Origin: Spirochaeta sp.
Lineage (GTDB): Bacteria; Spirochaetota; Spirochaetia; DSM-2461
Direction of reading: 5' to 3'
DNA: 22,589 nucleotides
Assembly: GCA_030592625.1 (NCBI GenBank)
Contig: JAUVIY010000006.1
Span: forward strand, 1 to 22,589
Shown here: piece after piece, positions 7,529-14,417 of the stretch
How positions within the stretch are numbered: the stretch's first letter is position 1
How the letters are laid out: each line of letters begins with the position of its first letter
Notes under the pieces: model-generated
Told to the model about the DNA's origin: nothing
The model's input: the letters and a program-made list of their open reading frames with translations, nothing else
Databases searched by the model: none
Translations under genes and position numbers: made by a program

Positions 7529-8573
7529 CGATTATCTCCATGTCTATGATTTCAATTTGTTTTTCTTTCGGGATGACCTCTCCCGCGATCAGGGCGAATA
7601 GTTTTTCCGTCGCCCGGCGGCCGAGTTCTTCATGAGGCTGTCGGACGGAAATCATTCCCGTGGGGAAGTAGGGGGAGTCTTCGCCGAAGCGGGCGATGAG
7701 CGGCCGCTTGCGCCTGGTGCCGCTTCTTCGGGAACCTCTGCCTGCCGGAGAGAGCTTCCTCAGCAGGGACCTGAGTTTCAGGGCCAGGCCGTCGGTGGAT
7801 ACCAGAAATCCGTCGGGAAGCCGTTGGGCCGCGGTCAGTTCCGTCAGCCATTCCCTGATATCCGGACTGTCGGGATTCCGCTCGGTCAGGAGTTTCTCGT
7901 CCGATGAGCCTGTTAATCCAGCGGCTTTTATCGCATCGTTGAATCCCCGGCGGCGTTCGACCAGGGTGGTGATGGCCAGGTCGAATCCCAGATAGGCCGG
8001 TCGGCGGCAGCCCGCGGCAATGAGCCTTTCGGCGGCCAGCCTTGCCGCTTCCCTGTCGGCACCGATTACCGCATGGGTGGTGATCCCGGGCAGATAGCGG
8101 TCGATGCAAACCGACGGAATCACCGACTCCATCGCCCGACGGACGGCGTCGTTTTTATAGGCTTCCCCGCGGAACGGGGCGTAGGGCACCAGGAGCAGTC
8201 CGTCGATACTCCGGTCCATGAGTGTGTCCAGGTTCCGGGCCTCGGCGCTTGAATCCAGTGAACTGGTGGCGATCATCACACTGACTCCCCGTTCCAGTGC
8301 GACGGCCTCGATGCCCGCCAGGATGCGGTTCATGTAGGCTTCCGACACATCGGGAAAAACCACACCGATAGTATCGGTCTTGCCCCGGCGCATGGAGCGG
8401 GCCAGGTGGTTCGGCCTGTACCCCAGGCGATTTGCCGTTTCCTCGATGCGCCTCCTGGTTTCTGCTGCGATACGGTAGGTTTCCCCCTTGCCGTCCAGGG
8501 CAAGAGATATGGTTGCCGGGGATAGGGAGAGTACGGCGGCAAGTTCCTTGAGGGTGATATTCCGTTTTCCCAT
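7509..8573 (-). CDS. LacI-family transcriptional regulator of the sugar operon
   Basis: The N-terminal helix-turn-helix and hinge (ITLKELAAVLSLSPATISLALDG... followed by RRRIEETANRLGYRPNHLARSMRRGKT) are typical of LacI/GalR repressors. The periplasmic-binding-like effector domain follows from TIGVVFPDVSEAYMN to ~residue 350. ATGs at 8579 and 8573 are both in frame. AAAGAG sits 6 nt from the second and directly against the first, so 8573 is preferred (354 aa). It is the first gene of the operon and so autoregulated. A perfect palindrome at 8597-8612 overlaps the predicted start of transcription. The likely inducer is a sugar or sugar phosphate of the pathway (inference). Confidence 0.92.
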   Translation of the reverse strand: MGKRNITLKELAAVLSLSPATISLALDGKGETYRIAAETRRRIEETANRLGYRPNHLARSMRRGKTDTIGVVFPDVSEAYMNRILAGIEAVALERGVSVMIATSSLDSSAEARNLDTLMDRSIDGLLLVPYAPFRGEAYKNDAVRRAMESVIPSVCIDRYLPGITTHAVIGADREAARLAAERLIAAGCRRPAYLGFDLAITTLVERRRGFNDAIKAAGLTGSSDEKLLTERNPDSPDIREWLTELTAAQRLPDGFLVSTDGLALKLRSLLRKLSPAGRGSRRSGTRRKRPLIARFGEDSPYFPTGMISVRQPHEELGRRATEKLFALIAGEVIPKEKQIEIIDMEIIDETQHH

Positions 8574-8596
8574 GTGCATCTCTTTACTTACAGCCG

Positions 8597-8612
8597 GCTA
8601 AATGCATTTAGC
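8597..8612. promoter_or_regulatory. LacI-type operator palindrome
   Basis: The perfect 16-bp palindrome GCTAAATGCATTTAGC lies immediately downstream of the predicted -10 of the lacI promoter, across the likely +1, where a repressor would block initiation. It also lies 48 bp upstream of the divergent oxidoreductase. The centre is GC rather than the CG most common for this family. Confidence 0.65.
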
Positions 8613-8613
8613 A

Positions 8614-8642
8614 AGTCTAGGACATTCTCTTTCAGCTGTAAA
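8614..8642 (-). promoter_or_regulatory. Sigma-70-type promoter of the sugar operon
   Basis: On the minus strand, -35 TTTACA (8642-8637) and -10 TAGACT (8619-8614) are separated by 17 bp and followed directly by the operator palindrome. Confidence 0.55.
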
Positions 8643-8659
8643 GTGTTCATATTGGATGT

Positions 8660-9667
8660 ATGAAGAAAATCAAATGGGGAATCATCGGTGCCGGTATCAT
8701 CGCCGAAAGAATGGCCGCTGCGCTGAAGATCGATCCGGAGAGCGAGCTGGTTGCCGTGGCCTCGAAATCCCCTGAACGGGCAGCGGTATTCACCGATAAA
8801 TACAGAGCCGTCAAAGCCTGTTCGGTCAAAGCCTGTTCGTATGATGAAATCGTAAGTGACGAGAATATCGATGTCATCTATGTGGCGACGATCCACAGTT
8901 ACCACTTCGAATGCGCACGACTTGCCCTGGAGGGTGGAAAGCACATTCTTGTGGAAAAGCCCTTTACGGTGAATGCAGCGGAAGCGGAGTCCCTGGCCGC
9001 TCTGGCGGCGGAACGGGATCTCTTCCTGATGGAGGCCATGTGGGTTCGATTCCTGCCGGTTCAGCAACTGTTGAAGAAGATTCTCCGGGAAGGCCGGATC
9101 GGTGACATTCGGCAGATTACCGTTTCCTTCGGAAAATTCGTCTCCCCGAAATTTGAAAAACGCCTGAAGGATCCGGAACTGGCCGGAGGCGCCACTCTGG
9201 ATCTGGGAATCTATCCGATCAGTTTCTTGAGTTTCCTGCTGGGAGAGCTGCCCTCGGAAATCAACTCCATGTGCCGCTTCAGTGAAAGCGGTGTCGACGA
9301 AATCGCCGATTATACCTTTCGCTATCCCTCCGGATGTATCGGACAGATCTGCACGAGCTACAATCTCCTGATGAACAATACCGTCCTTATCTACGGGACA
9401 AAGGGCTGCGTGGAATATCCGGGATTTCCGACCGGCAATAAATTCACCCTCCGCATCCATAACGGGACCAACGATATGATCTCCGATGAAGTATTTTCGG
9501 AAAAACATCAGGAGAACGGCTTCGTCTACCAGGTTGAGGAGGTGGTTCGCTGTCTCAGGGACGGAAAGACCGGGAGTCCCGTAATGCCCCTGGAGGATTC
9601 CGTGGGGTTGATGAAGGTGATGGACCGGGTGAGAAAGGACTGGGGACTGAAATACTCCTGGGAATAA
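8660..9667 (+). CDS. Gfo/Idh/MocA-family oxidoreductase
   Basis: NAD(P)-dependent sugar or polyol dehydrogenase of the Gfo/Idh/MocA family. The N-terminal Rossmann motif is GIIGAGIIAERM. The family EKPF motif with the catalytic Lys is at ~97-101 (ILVEKPF). The MEAMWVRFLP segment resembles the dihydrodiol-dehydrogenase-like subgroup. The 335 aa are normal. It is divergent from the LacI-controlled sugar operon and shares its control region, so a role in the same sugar's metabolism is likely. The Shine-Dalgarno is weak (only GGA about 4 nt before the ATG). It contains a 5-residue tandem duplication (VKACS twice) from a 15-bp repeat. Confidence 0.88.
   Translation: MKKIKWGIIGAGIIAERMAAALKIDPESELVAVASKSPERAAVFTDKYRAVKACSVKACSYDEIVSDENIDVIYVATIHSYHFECARLALEGGKHILVEKPFTVNAAEAESLAALAAERDLFLMEAMWVRFLPVQQLLKKILREGRIGDIRQITVSFGKFVSPKFEKRLKDPELAGGATLDLGIYPISFLSFLLGELPSEINSMCRFSESGVDEIADYTFRYPSGCIGQICTSYNLLMNNTVLIYGTKGCVEYPGFPTGNKFTLRIHNGTNDMISDEVFSEKHQENGFVYQVEEVVRCLRDGKTGSPVMPLEDSVGLMKVMDRVRKDWGLKYSWE
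8810..8839 (+). repeat. 15-bp perfect tandem duplication inside the oxidoreductase gene
   Basis: GTCAAAGCCTGTTCG occurs at 8810-8824 and again at 8825-8839, in frame, doubling the residues V-K-A-C-S just after the second Rossmann segment. The identical copies suggest recent slippage. Confidence 0.9.
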
Positions 9668-9726
9668 TTCTGGCGATGACAAAGGCTCCGGGATTTGCAG
9701 GTACTCGATACGTAAACAGGATTATA

Positions 9727-9746
9727 CCGAAACGCGCCAGAGGTCA
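9727..9746 (-). repeat. Dispersed motif copy B, abutting a TATAAT
   Basis: On the minus strand TGACCTCTGGCGCGTTTCGG is followed immediately by TATAAT (9726-9721). The layout resembles a promoter with a short 15-16 bp spacer, but it points into the 3' end of the oxidoreductase gene, so any transcript would be antisense to it. The rest of the 182-bp gap (9668-9849) shows no gene. Confidence 0.45.
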
Positions 9747-9849
9747 TCCAAAGGGTTCCAATGAGTTATTTTCCACAGATTAAAGGGCGCTTGTGCTGTG
9801 ATATACATTTTGTAACTATTAAAACACCATCACGAGGAGAAAACCAACC

Positions 9850-10488
9850 ATGAGGCGATGCCCGATTGCAACCGATATACGCCGAAAAGAGTTCTTTAAC
9901 GAACGAGCTGAACAGTGGCTCGACATGTGGTACAAGAATTCCGGGATGGGCGCCTGTACGCGTTATGAGCGGGAATTCGAACGCCTTTTTTCCCTGATGA
10001 ACCTTCAATCAGGAGACTCAGTACTTGATCTCGGGTGCGGCAGCGGTGTGCTTGTGCCATACATTCTCGATCATATCGGATCGGGCGGAATGCTGCAGGA
10101 GGTCGACTACGCCGAGAAGATGATAGAAGTCAATCGGCGTTTGCACGAGGATGGCAGAATCACGTTTGTTGTAGCCGGCGCCGATGAACTCACCGTGCAT
10201 GACAAGAGCTTTGATGTGGTGATCTGCTTTTCCAGCTTTCCTCATTTTCAACGCAAACCCGAGACGCTGGCCATGACGGCGAAGACGTTGAAACCCGGTG
10301 GAAAGCTGATTATCGCTCATTTCGATTCGTCGCAGGACATCAACAGTCTCCATCGCAAGCACGAGAGTGTTATGCATGATTTCCTGCCTTCCGAAGTCGA
10401 TATGCGGAAACTCATCACCCGTGCAGGCCTGCATGTTGAGCTGTTCATTGACGAATCGGGATTTTACTTTATTGATGCACGCAACTGA
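9850..10488 (+). CDS. Class I SAM-dependent methyltransferase
   Basis: A 212-residue Rossmann-fold methyltransferase. Motif I is VLDLGCGSGVLVPYIL (~58-73). EVDYAEKMIEVNRR follows at the position of the acidic residue that binds the SAM ribose. Motif IV-like SFDVVICFSSFPHF and post-motif LKPGGKLIIAHF complete the fold. The pattern fits UbiE/Methyltransf_11-type small-molecule enzymes. The substrate cannot be read. The ATG at 9850 has GAGGAG about 10 nt upstream. It stands alone, with intergenic gaps on both sides. A DnaA-box-like nonamer upstream is probably chance. Confidence 0.87.
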   Translation: MRRCPIATDIRRKEFFNERAEQWLDMWYKNSGMGACTRYEREFERLFSLMNLQSGDSVLDLGCGSGVLVPYILDHIGSGGMLQEVDYAEKMIEVNRRLHEDGRITFVVAGADELTVHDKSFDVVICFSSFPHFQRKPETLAMTAKTLKPGGKLIIAHFDSSQDINSLHRKHESVMHDFLPSEVDMRKLITRAGLHVELFIDESGFYFIDARN

Positions 10489-10528
10489 GCAATGTGACGG
10501 AATGGGGGTACTTGCCGGCGAAAATCCT

Positions 10529-10556
10529 TTGACAACCGGTCTCGGATATGTATGAA
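10529..10556 (+). promoter_or_regulatory. Promoter of the ankyrin-repeat gene
   Basis: A perfect -35 TTGACA (10529-10534) and a -10 TATGAA (10551-10556) with a 16-bp spacer lie 76 bp before the ATG, which has its own GGAGG site (10619-10623). Confidence 0.5.
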
Positions 10557-10631
10557 TTCAGTGATTATTGCAGCTTGCCTCACAACCGGATGTGAAGAGT
10601 TCTGAATCGCTGCGGCCTGGAGGAAAGAGAA

Positions 10632-11768
10632 ATGAGATTAAAGAATCACAAGAGAATCGTCAGTATAATGATTTTTTCGGTCTTGTTCCTGGCGGAAGAT
10701 CCGATCTCTGTTTTCGCCGACGATTCGGACCTATGTGATGCGGTGGAAAAAAATGATGTGATGCTGGTCCGGGAGTATATCAGGCAGGGTTTCGACGTCA
10801 ACGCGGAAAATAGTACCGGCAAAACACCGCTCTATTATGCGGTAAACAACGGGTACGGTGAAATCGCCGAAATCCTGATCCATTCCGGGGCCGATGTGAA
10901 TACGAGAGTCACTTACTCATCCTCTGATAATCCCTATGCGTCGTTTGATTACAGCATGGTCGGCTATGCCATGTACAAAAAGCGGATGGAGATGGTGGGT
11001 CTCCTGCTGCACAATGGGGCCGATCCTGAGGATATATACTACCATTACCGGAACGAGTTCTATAGCTTCCTCTCTGAGGGAGACCTTTCCGGTGCCCGGG
11101 ACCTCGTCGAGAAAGCCCATTTCGATTTTGAACCCGACCTGATCCTCCACCTGCACTATCAGAACAGCTCGCCTGAGCTTCGCCGCCTTATAGAAAACGC
11201 CTTCCCCGATGTCTCGTTCGGTGGTCCGGACCTCCTGGATGCGCTGCTGTGCTGCGAAAACAAAGATATCTTTTCCATCTCCCACATTCCCAAACCGCGG
11301 TTTCCCCTTGCGAGCTCCTTTCTTCAGGACAATAAGTCTCCGCTGCGCTACAGCCGGGAAATGGCCTTTGACGGCGACCTTGCGACTGCGTGGGTGGAAG
11401 GAAGAGACGGCCCCGGAATCGGCGAGAAGATCGCCTTTGAAGTTGCTCCCAATTCCAGGCAGATCGAAATCTATCCGGGATACGGGGTGAGAGAGTACCA
11501 CTCCTCGAACAACCGGCTGAAGCAGGCGGTCTTCACCCTGTACATCTTTTATTACCTGGTTCCTCAGAACGGTATGGCCTATACCGTGAAAGAAATCCAG
11601 AGCTGGGAGTTCAACTTTCGCGACTCGCAGTACTTTCAAGTCTTCTACATTTCCGTCCCGGAGTCTAAATGCTTGAGAAGCCTCTACTTCGGTGTGCTGG
11701 AAATCCGTGATATTCACCCCGGCTCGCGCTGGGATGATACCTGTGTGGCCGAGATTGAAGTTCGATAA
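10632..11768 (+). CDS. Exported ankyrin-repeat protein with C-terminal NADase-type glycan-binding-like domain
   Basis: A 378-residue protein. A signal peptide is visible: basic MRLKNHKR, a hydrophobic core, and a likely cleavage after VFA (residue 29). Residues ~32-130 hold ankyrin repeats, including a clear TGKTPLYYAVNNGYGEIAEIL...GADVN unit and a divergent LLLHNGADP. A linker of unclear structure follows. From ~228 the sequence (PLRYSREMAFDGDLATAWVEG, then KIAFEVAPNSRQIEIYPGYG and SLYFGVLEIRDIHPGSRWDDT) resembles the discoidin-like NADase-type glycan-binding domain common in spirochaete surface and periplasmic proteins. It probably acts in the periplasm or at the surface, binding protein or glycan. 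It has its own promoter and a strong GGAGG site. The C-terminal domain call is by pattern recall, so moderate. Confidence 0.78.
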   Translation: MRLKNHKRIVSIMIFSVLFLAEDPISVFADDSDLCDAVEKNDVMLVREYIRQGFDVNAENSTGKTPLYYAVNNGYGEIAEILIHSGADVNTRVTYSSSDNPYASFDYSMVGYAMYKKRMEMVGLLLHNGADPEDIYYHYRNEFYSFLSEGDLSGARDLVEKAHFDFEPDLILHLHYQNSSPELRRLIENAFPDVSFGGPDLLDALLCCENKDIFSISHIPKPRFPLASSFLQDNKSPLRYSREMAFDGDLATAWVEGRDGPGIGEKIAFEVAPNSRQIEIYPGYGVREYHSSNNRLKQAVFTLYIFYYLVPQNGMAYTVKEIQSWEFNFRDSQYFQVFYISVPESKCLRSLYFGVLEIRDIHPGSRWDDTCVAEIEVR

Positions 11769-11957
11769 AATGGAACTTGGAAAGGCACCATAACCGGCAG
11801 AATTCGTCCAGTTGAGGTCGGGCTTCTCTATGCTCTGAGGACATTGATAGGCCTCGAACCCCTGGTCTGGCTCACACCGCCATACACCATGCTGTCCGTA
11901 TCCCTCGTATCCGGCTGGAATTCACCGGTCGAAAGGCATTACCGCAGGGGCCATTAA
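11769..11957 (+). other. Unassigned open stretch after the ankyrin gene (possible gene remnant)
   Basis: After the ankyrin gene's TAA, the same frame stays open for 62 sense codons and ends at a TAA at 11955-11957. It reads like protein (W-K-G-T-I near its start, a hydrophobic middle, VERHYRRGH at the end) but has no plausible start codon with a Shine-Dalgarno. I do not recognise it. It could be a decayed gene end, a former extension of the ankyrin protein, or chance in GC-rich DNA. Confidence 0.25.
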
Positions 11958-11981
11958 AACCTGAATGAAACGGACTGCCCC

Positions 11982-11988
11982 GGAGGGG
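11982..11988 (+). promoter_or_regulatory. Shine-Dalgarno that favours a TTG start for the TrmB gene
   Basis: GGAGGGG lies 9 nt before an in-frame TTG at 11998. The upstream ATG (11965) and the downstream ATG (12034) have no comparable site. Confidence 0.55.
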
Positions 11989-11997
11989 TTTCTTGAG

Positions 11998-12840
11998 TTG
12001 ACGGAGTGTTGGGCCGGCTCCATACTGACCCACATGATTGCCGATCAGGAAGAGTTACTGACCGACCTGAAGGAACTGGGGTTTACCGAGTACGAAGCGA
12101 AAGTATATCTGGCCCTGCTTAAAATTCACCCTTCCAGCGCTTACACCGTGTCCCGGGATTCGGGTGTTCCCCACTCCAGGGTCTACGACATCACACGTCG
12201 CCTCATCATGAAAGGCTACGCGATCAGTGAGGGAACCAACCCTGAGCTCTTTACGCCCCTTTCACCGGACGATCTCTTAGATAAGCTGCGGCGGGATACG
12301 GTACGTCTCACCGAACGGGCCGGTGAAAAACTCAGGAAAATGGATTTTCGGGCCGACTTCGATCCCGTGTGGAACCTGCGGAGCAGGGACGAGGTTTTGG
12401 ACCGTTGCTCCATTCTGATCGCCGGAGCCAAGCGGCACATCTTCATCGGATTGTGGGAAGAGGAATTCAAGGTGCTGGAAGGCAAGTTGCGTCAGGCACA
12501 AAACAGGGGCGTCCGGGTGTTTATCCTCCTCTACGGCGAGAGTCGGATCGACTTCGGTACCGTCTATCACCATGCCACCGAAAATCTGCCCTCCATGCTC
12601 GAATTGGGATGTACCGTGGACGCTGCCTTCGACACCGATGCCGCAATCTCGGGTACGCTGGGGGGAGCCGGCCCCTGCCAGGTGATCTGGACTAAAAACC
12701 GCGGGCTGGTGAATTCCATCGAGGGGTATATCATTCACGATTTCTACCTGGCGGAAATTCGGCTGGCCTTCGGTGATCGTATGGACGAGCTCTTCGGTAC
12801 CAATCTGGCGAACCTGCGTGAGAGATTCTACTCGGTCTGA
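11998..12840 (+). CDS. TrmB-family transcriptional regulator, probable regulator of the ornithine operon
   Basis: The N-terminal winged helix-turn-helix is diagnostic: DLKELGFTEYEAKVYLALLKIHPSSAYTVSRDSGVPHSRVYDITRRLIMKG-like spacing, followed by a short coiled linker (LLDKLRRDTVRLTERAGEKL). The C-terminal effector domain has the usual IFIGLWEEEFKVLEGKLRQA segment and ends FGTNLANLRERF. The TTG at 11998 has the best Shine-Dalgarno (280 aa). An ATG at 11965 would give 291 aa. It lies on the same strand directly upstream of ord, separated by 205 bp holding a strong promoter and a TACT-N5-AGTA inverted repeat. That places it as the likely regulator of ornithine fermentation. The effector may be ornithine or an intermediate (inference). 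Confidence 0.85.
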   Translation: MTECWAGSILTHMIADQEELLTDLKELGFTEYEAKVYLALLKIHPSSAYTVSRDSGVPHSRVYDITRRLIMKGYAISEGTNPELFTPLSPDDLLDKLRRDTVRLTERAGEKLRKMDFRADFDPVWNLRSRDEVLDRCSILIAGAKRHIFIGLWEEEFKVLEGKLRQAQNRGVRVFILLYGESRIDFGTVYHHATENLPSMLELGCTVDAAFDTDAAISGTLGGAGPCQVIWTKNRGLVNSIEGYIIHDFYLAEIRLAFGDRMDELFGTNLANLRERFYSV

Positions 12841-12860
12841 GGGTCAGACAATCGGCTTTC

Positions 12861-12874
12861 ACCCCCTTCGGGGT
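12861..12874 (+). terminator. Possible weak hairpin after the TrmB gene
   Basis: ACCCC-CTTC-GGGGT is a 5-bp GC-rich stem-loop 20 bp after the TrmB stop, without a T-tract. It may mark the 3' end of the regulator transcript, but it is short. Confidence 0.3.
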
Positions 12875-12973
12875 AATGAATTGAAACTCCGCACCGGCCG
12901 CCCATCCCGGGTCCCATGGATTCTGCCGGGAATCTCTTTCATGAACTTCGGCTCGAGCCTTCCGATTCCCGTG

Positions 12974-13001
12974 TTGACTTCTTCGGATTCAGTATTACAA
13001 T
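12974..13001 (+). promoter_or_regulatory. Promoter of the ornithine fermentation operon
   Basis: -35 TTGACT (12974-12979) and -10 TACAAT (12996-13001), each 5/6 to consensus with a 16-bp spacer, place the start of transcription near 13008, about 38 nt before the ord ATG. Confidence 0.7.
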
Positions 13002-13010
13002 GCAAGTCAC

Positions 13011-13023
13011 TACTGCGATAGTA
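13011..13023. promoter_or_regulatory. Candidate TrmB operator (TACT-N5-AGTA)
   Basis: The inverted repeat TACTGCGATAGTA sits just after the predicted start of transcription of ord. TACT/AGTA half-sites are known for TrmB-type regulators, usually with a shorter spacer (TACT-N3-AGTA). The location would give repression by roadblock. Confidence 0.45.
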
Positions 13024-13045
13024 ATTAATTATCGGAGGATTGGAT

Positions 13046-14095
13046 ATGGATAAGGTTCGCGTCCTCATCTGGGGATTCGGGGCCATGGGCAGTGGTATGG
13101 CGGACATGCTTCTGGACAAGGAAGGAGTGGAAATTGCAGGGGTATGCGATATGCGCCCCGACCGGGTGGGTCGGAGCATCTTCGATGTTCTTGGTCGTTC
13201 ACCGGAGGGCCATCCGGAAGTGACGGTGACCTCGAAAATTGAAGATCTGCTGAACCCCGGTTTTGCCGATATCGCTCTGCTGGCTACGGATTCATTTACC
13301 AGAAAAGCCTTTCCCAAGATCATCAGGCTCGTGGAGCAGGGTCTGAATGTCATATCCACCGCCGAAGAGATGGCTTATCCCCGGGCCCTGGAACCCGAGC
13401 TTGCCGATGAGATAGATGCCGCCGCCAGGGAGTACGGCGTCAGCGTCCTGGGCACCGGCATCAACCCGGGGCTCATCATGGACCTGCTGGTGACACTTCT
13501 CACCGGTGCCTGCCGGGATGTGGATTCCATCAAGGCGGAAAGGGTGAACAGCCTCTCCCCCTTCGGCCCGGCGGTGATGGTAGAACAGGGAGTGGGTCTG
13601 AGCCCCATAGCCTTCGAAGAAGGCATCCGGGACGGCAGCCTTGCCGGTCATGTCGGTTTTCCCGAATCGGTCCGGATGATTGCCGATGGTATCGGATGGA
13701 AGCTTAGCGGGCCTGTGGAGCAGACTCAGGCAGCCATCATTTCCTCAGTGCCCCGGAAGACACAATATATTGAAATCGCCGCCGGTGAAGTGGCGGGATG
13801 CGATCAGCGGGGCACCGGATATGTGGACGGCAAGCCTCGAATCCGCATGATTCATCCCCAGCAGATCGAACCTGAACTGGAAGGCAACGAAACCGGTGAT
13901 TATATCGTCATTAAGGGTGTCCCCGACGTGTCCATGACCATCAAGCCGGAAATTCCCGGCGGCATCGGCACAATCGCCATGTGTGTGAACATGATTCCCC
14001 AGGTTATCAATGCCACAGCGGGACTTAAAACCATGCTGGACCTGCCGGTTCCCCGAGCCATCATGGGGGACATGCGGGACCGGATTGAGAGGTAA
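13046..14095 (+). CDS. ord: 2,4-diaminopentanoate dehydrogenase
   Basis: Oxidatively deaminates (2R,4S)-2,4-diaminopentanoate to 2-amino-4-oxopentanoate and ammonia with NAD(P)+, the third step of oxidative ornithine fermentation. The N-terminal Rossmann motif is GFGAMG (G10-x-G12-x-x-G15). The dihydrodipicolinate-reductase-like family block GTGINPGLIMDLL follows, then ERVNSLSPFGPAVMVEQGVG. The 349 aa fit the family. A TTG at 13040 is in frame but directly touches the Shine-Dalgarno GGAGGA (13034-13039). The ATG at 13046 has the correct 6-nt spacing and is chosen. First gene of the seven-gene operon, 4 bp before ortA. Confidence 0.95.
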   Translation: MDKVRVLIWGFGAMGSGMADMLLDKEGVEIAGVCDMRPDRVGRSIFDVLGRSPEGHPEVTVTSKIEDLLNPGFADIALLATDSFTRKAFPKIIRLVEQGLNVISTAEEMAYPRALEPELADEIDAAAREYGVSVLGTGINPGLIMDLLVTLLTGACRDVDSIKAERVNSLSPFGPAVMVEQGVGLSPIAFEEGIRDGSLAGHVGFPESVRMIADGIGWKLSGPVEQTQAAIISSVPRKTQYIEIAAGEVAGCDQRGTGYVDGKPRIRMIHPQQIEPELEGNETGDYIVIKGVPDVSMTIKPEIPGGIGTIAMCVNMIPQVINATAGLKTMLDLPVPRAIMGDMRDRIER

Positions 14096-14099
14096 GCCT

Positions 14100-14417
14100 A
14101 TGGAAGCCATTCGCGGAGACTGGGTCCGTATCCACGATATCATCATGTCCCCGGAAGAACGATCCGAACGCCTCCCCGAAGACACCCGCCGGGTGCCCCT
14201 GGAGATGTGGGTGAAGGGCACCCTGACCGAGGAAAGCGCCCGGGTGGGTGACAAAGTAACCGTCGAAACCACCACCGGACGCCGGGTTCGGGGAATATTG
14301 ATCGATACCGCCCCCGCCTGGGATCATAACTTTGGAACTCTGGTCCCGGAATTGGAAGTTCTGGGGCGTCGCCTCAAGGCATCCCTCCGGGAACTGGATC
14401 GGGGGGCTGCCGAATGA
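14100..14417 (+). CDS. ortA: 2-amino-4-oxopentanoate thiolase, alpha subunit
   Basis: Small subunit (105 aa) of the CoA- and PLP-dependent thiolase that cleaves 2-amino-4-oxopentanoate to D-alanine and acetyl-CoA. The pattern GDWVRIHDIIMSPEERSERLPEDT...VPLEMWVKGTL and the C-terminal SH3-like strand region (VGDKVTVETTTGRRVRGIL) are characteristic of OrtA. The ATG at 14100 has GAGAGG 7 nt upstream and starts 4 bp after ord. It overlaps ortB by 4 bp, consistent with 1:1 coupled synthesis of a two-subunit enzyme. An ATG 30 codons upstream lies inside ord and lacks a site. Confidence 0.93.
   Translation: MEAIRGDWVRIHDIIMSPEERSERLPEDTRRVPLEMWVKGTLTEESARVGDKVTVETTTGRRVRGILIDTAPAWDHNFGTLVPELEVLGRRLKASLRELDRGAAE

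Noticed and set aside
8588..9682. A 364-codon open frame on the minus strand opposite the Gfo/Idh/MocA gene
   Set aside because: The plus strand has clear Rossmann and EKPF motifs, while the minus-strand translation is low-complexity and matches no family I know. Long antisense frames are common in GC-rich codon usage.
9769..9778. A DnaA-box-like nonamer (TTTTCCACA) and possible origin
   Set aside because: Single copy with one mismatch, with no cluster, AT-rich unwinding element or dnaA/dnaN nearby.
10917..11717. A 266-codon minus-strand frame inside the ankyrin gene
   Set aside because: The sense strand has a signal peptide, ankyrin repeats and a strong Shine-Dalgarno; the antisense frame has none.
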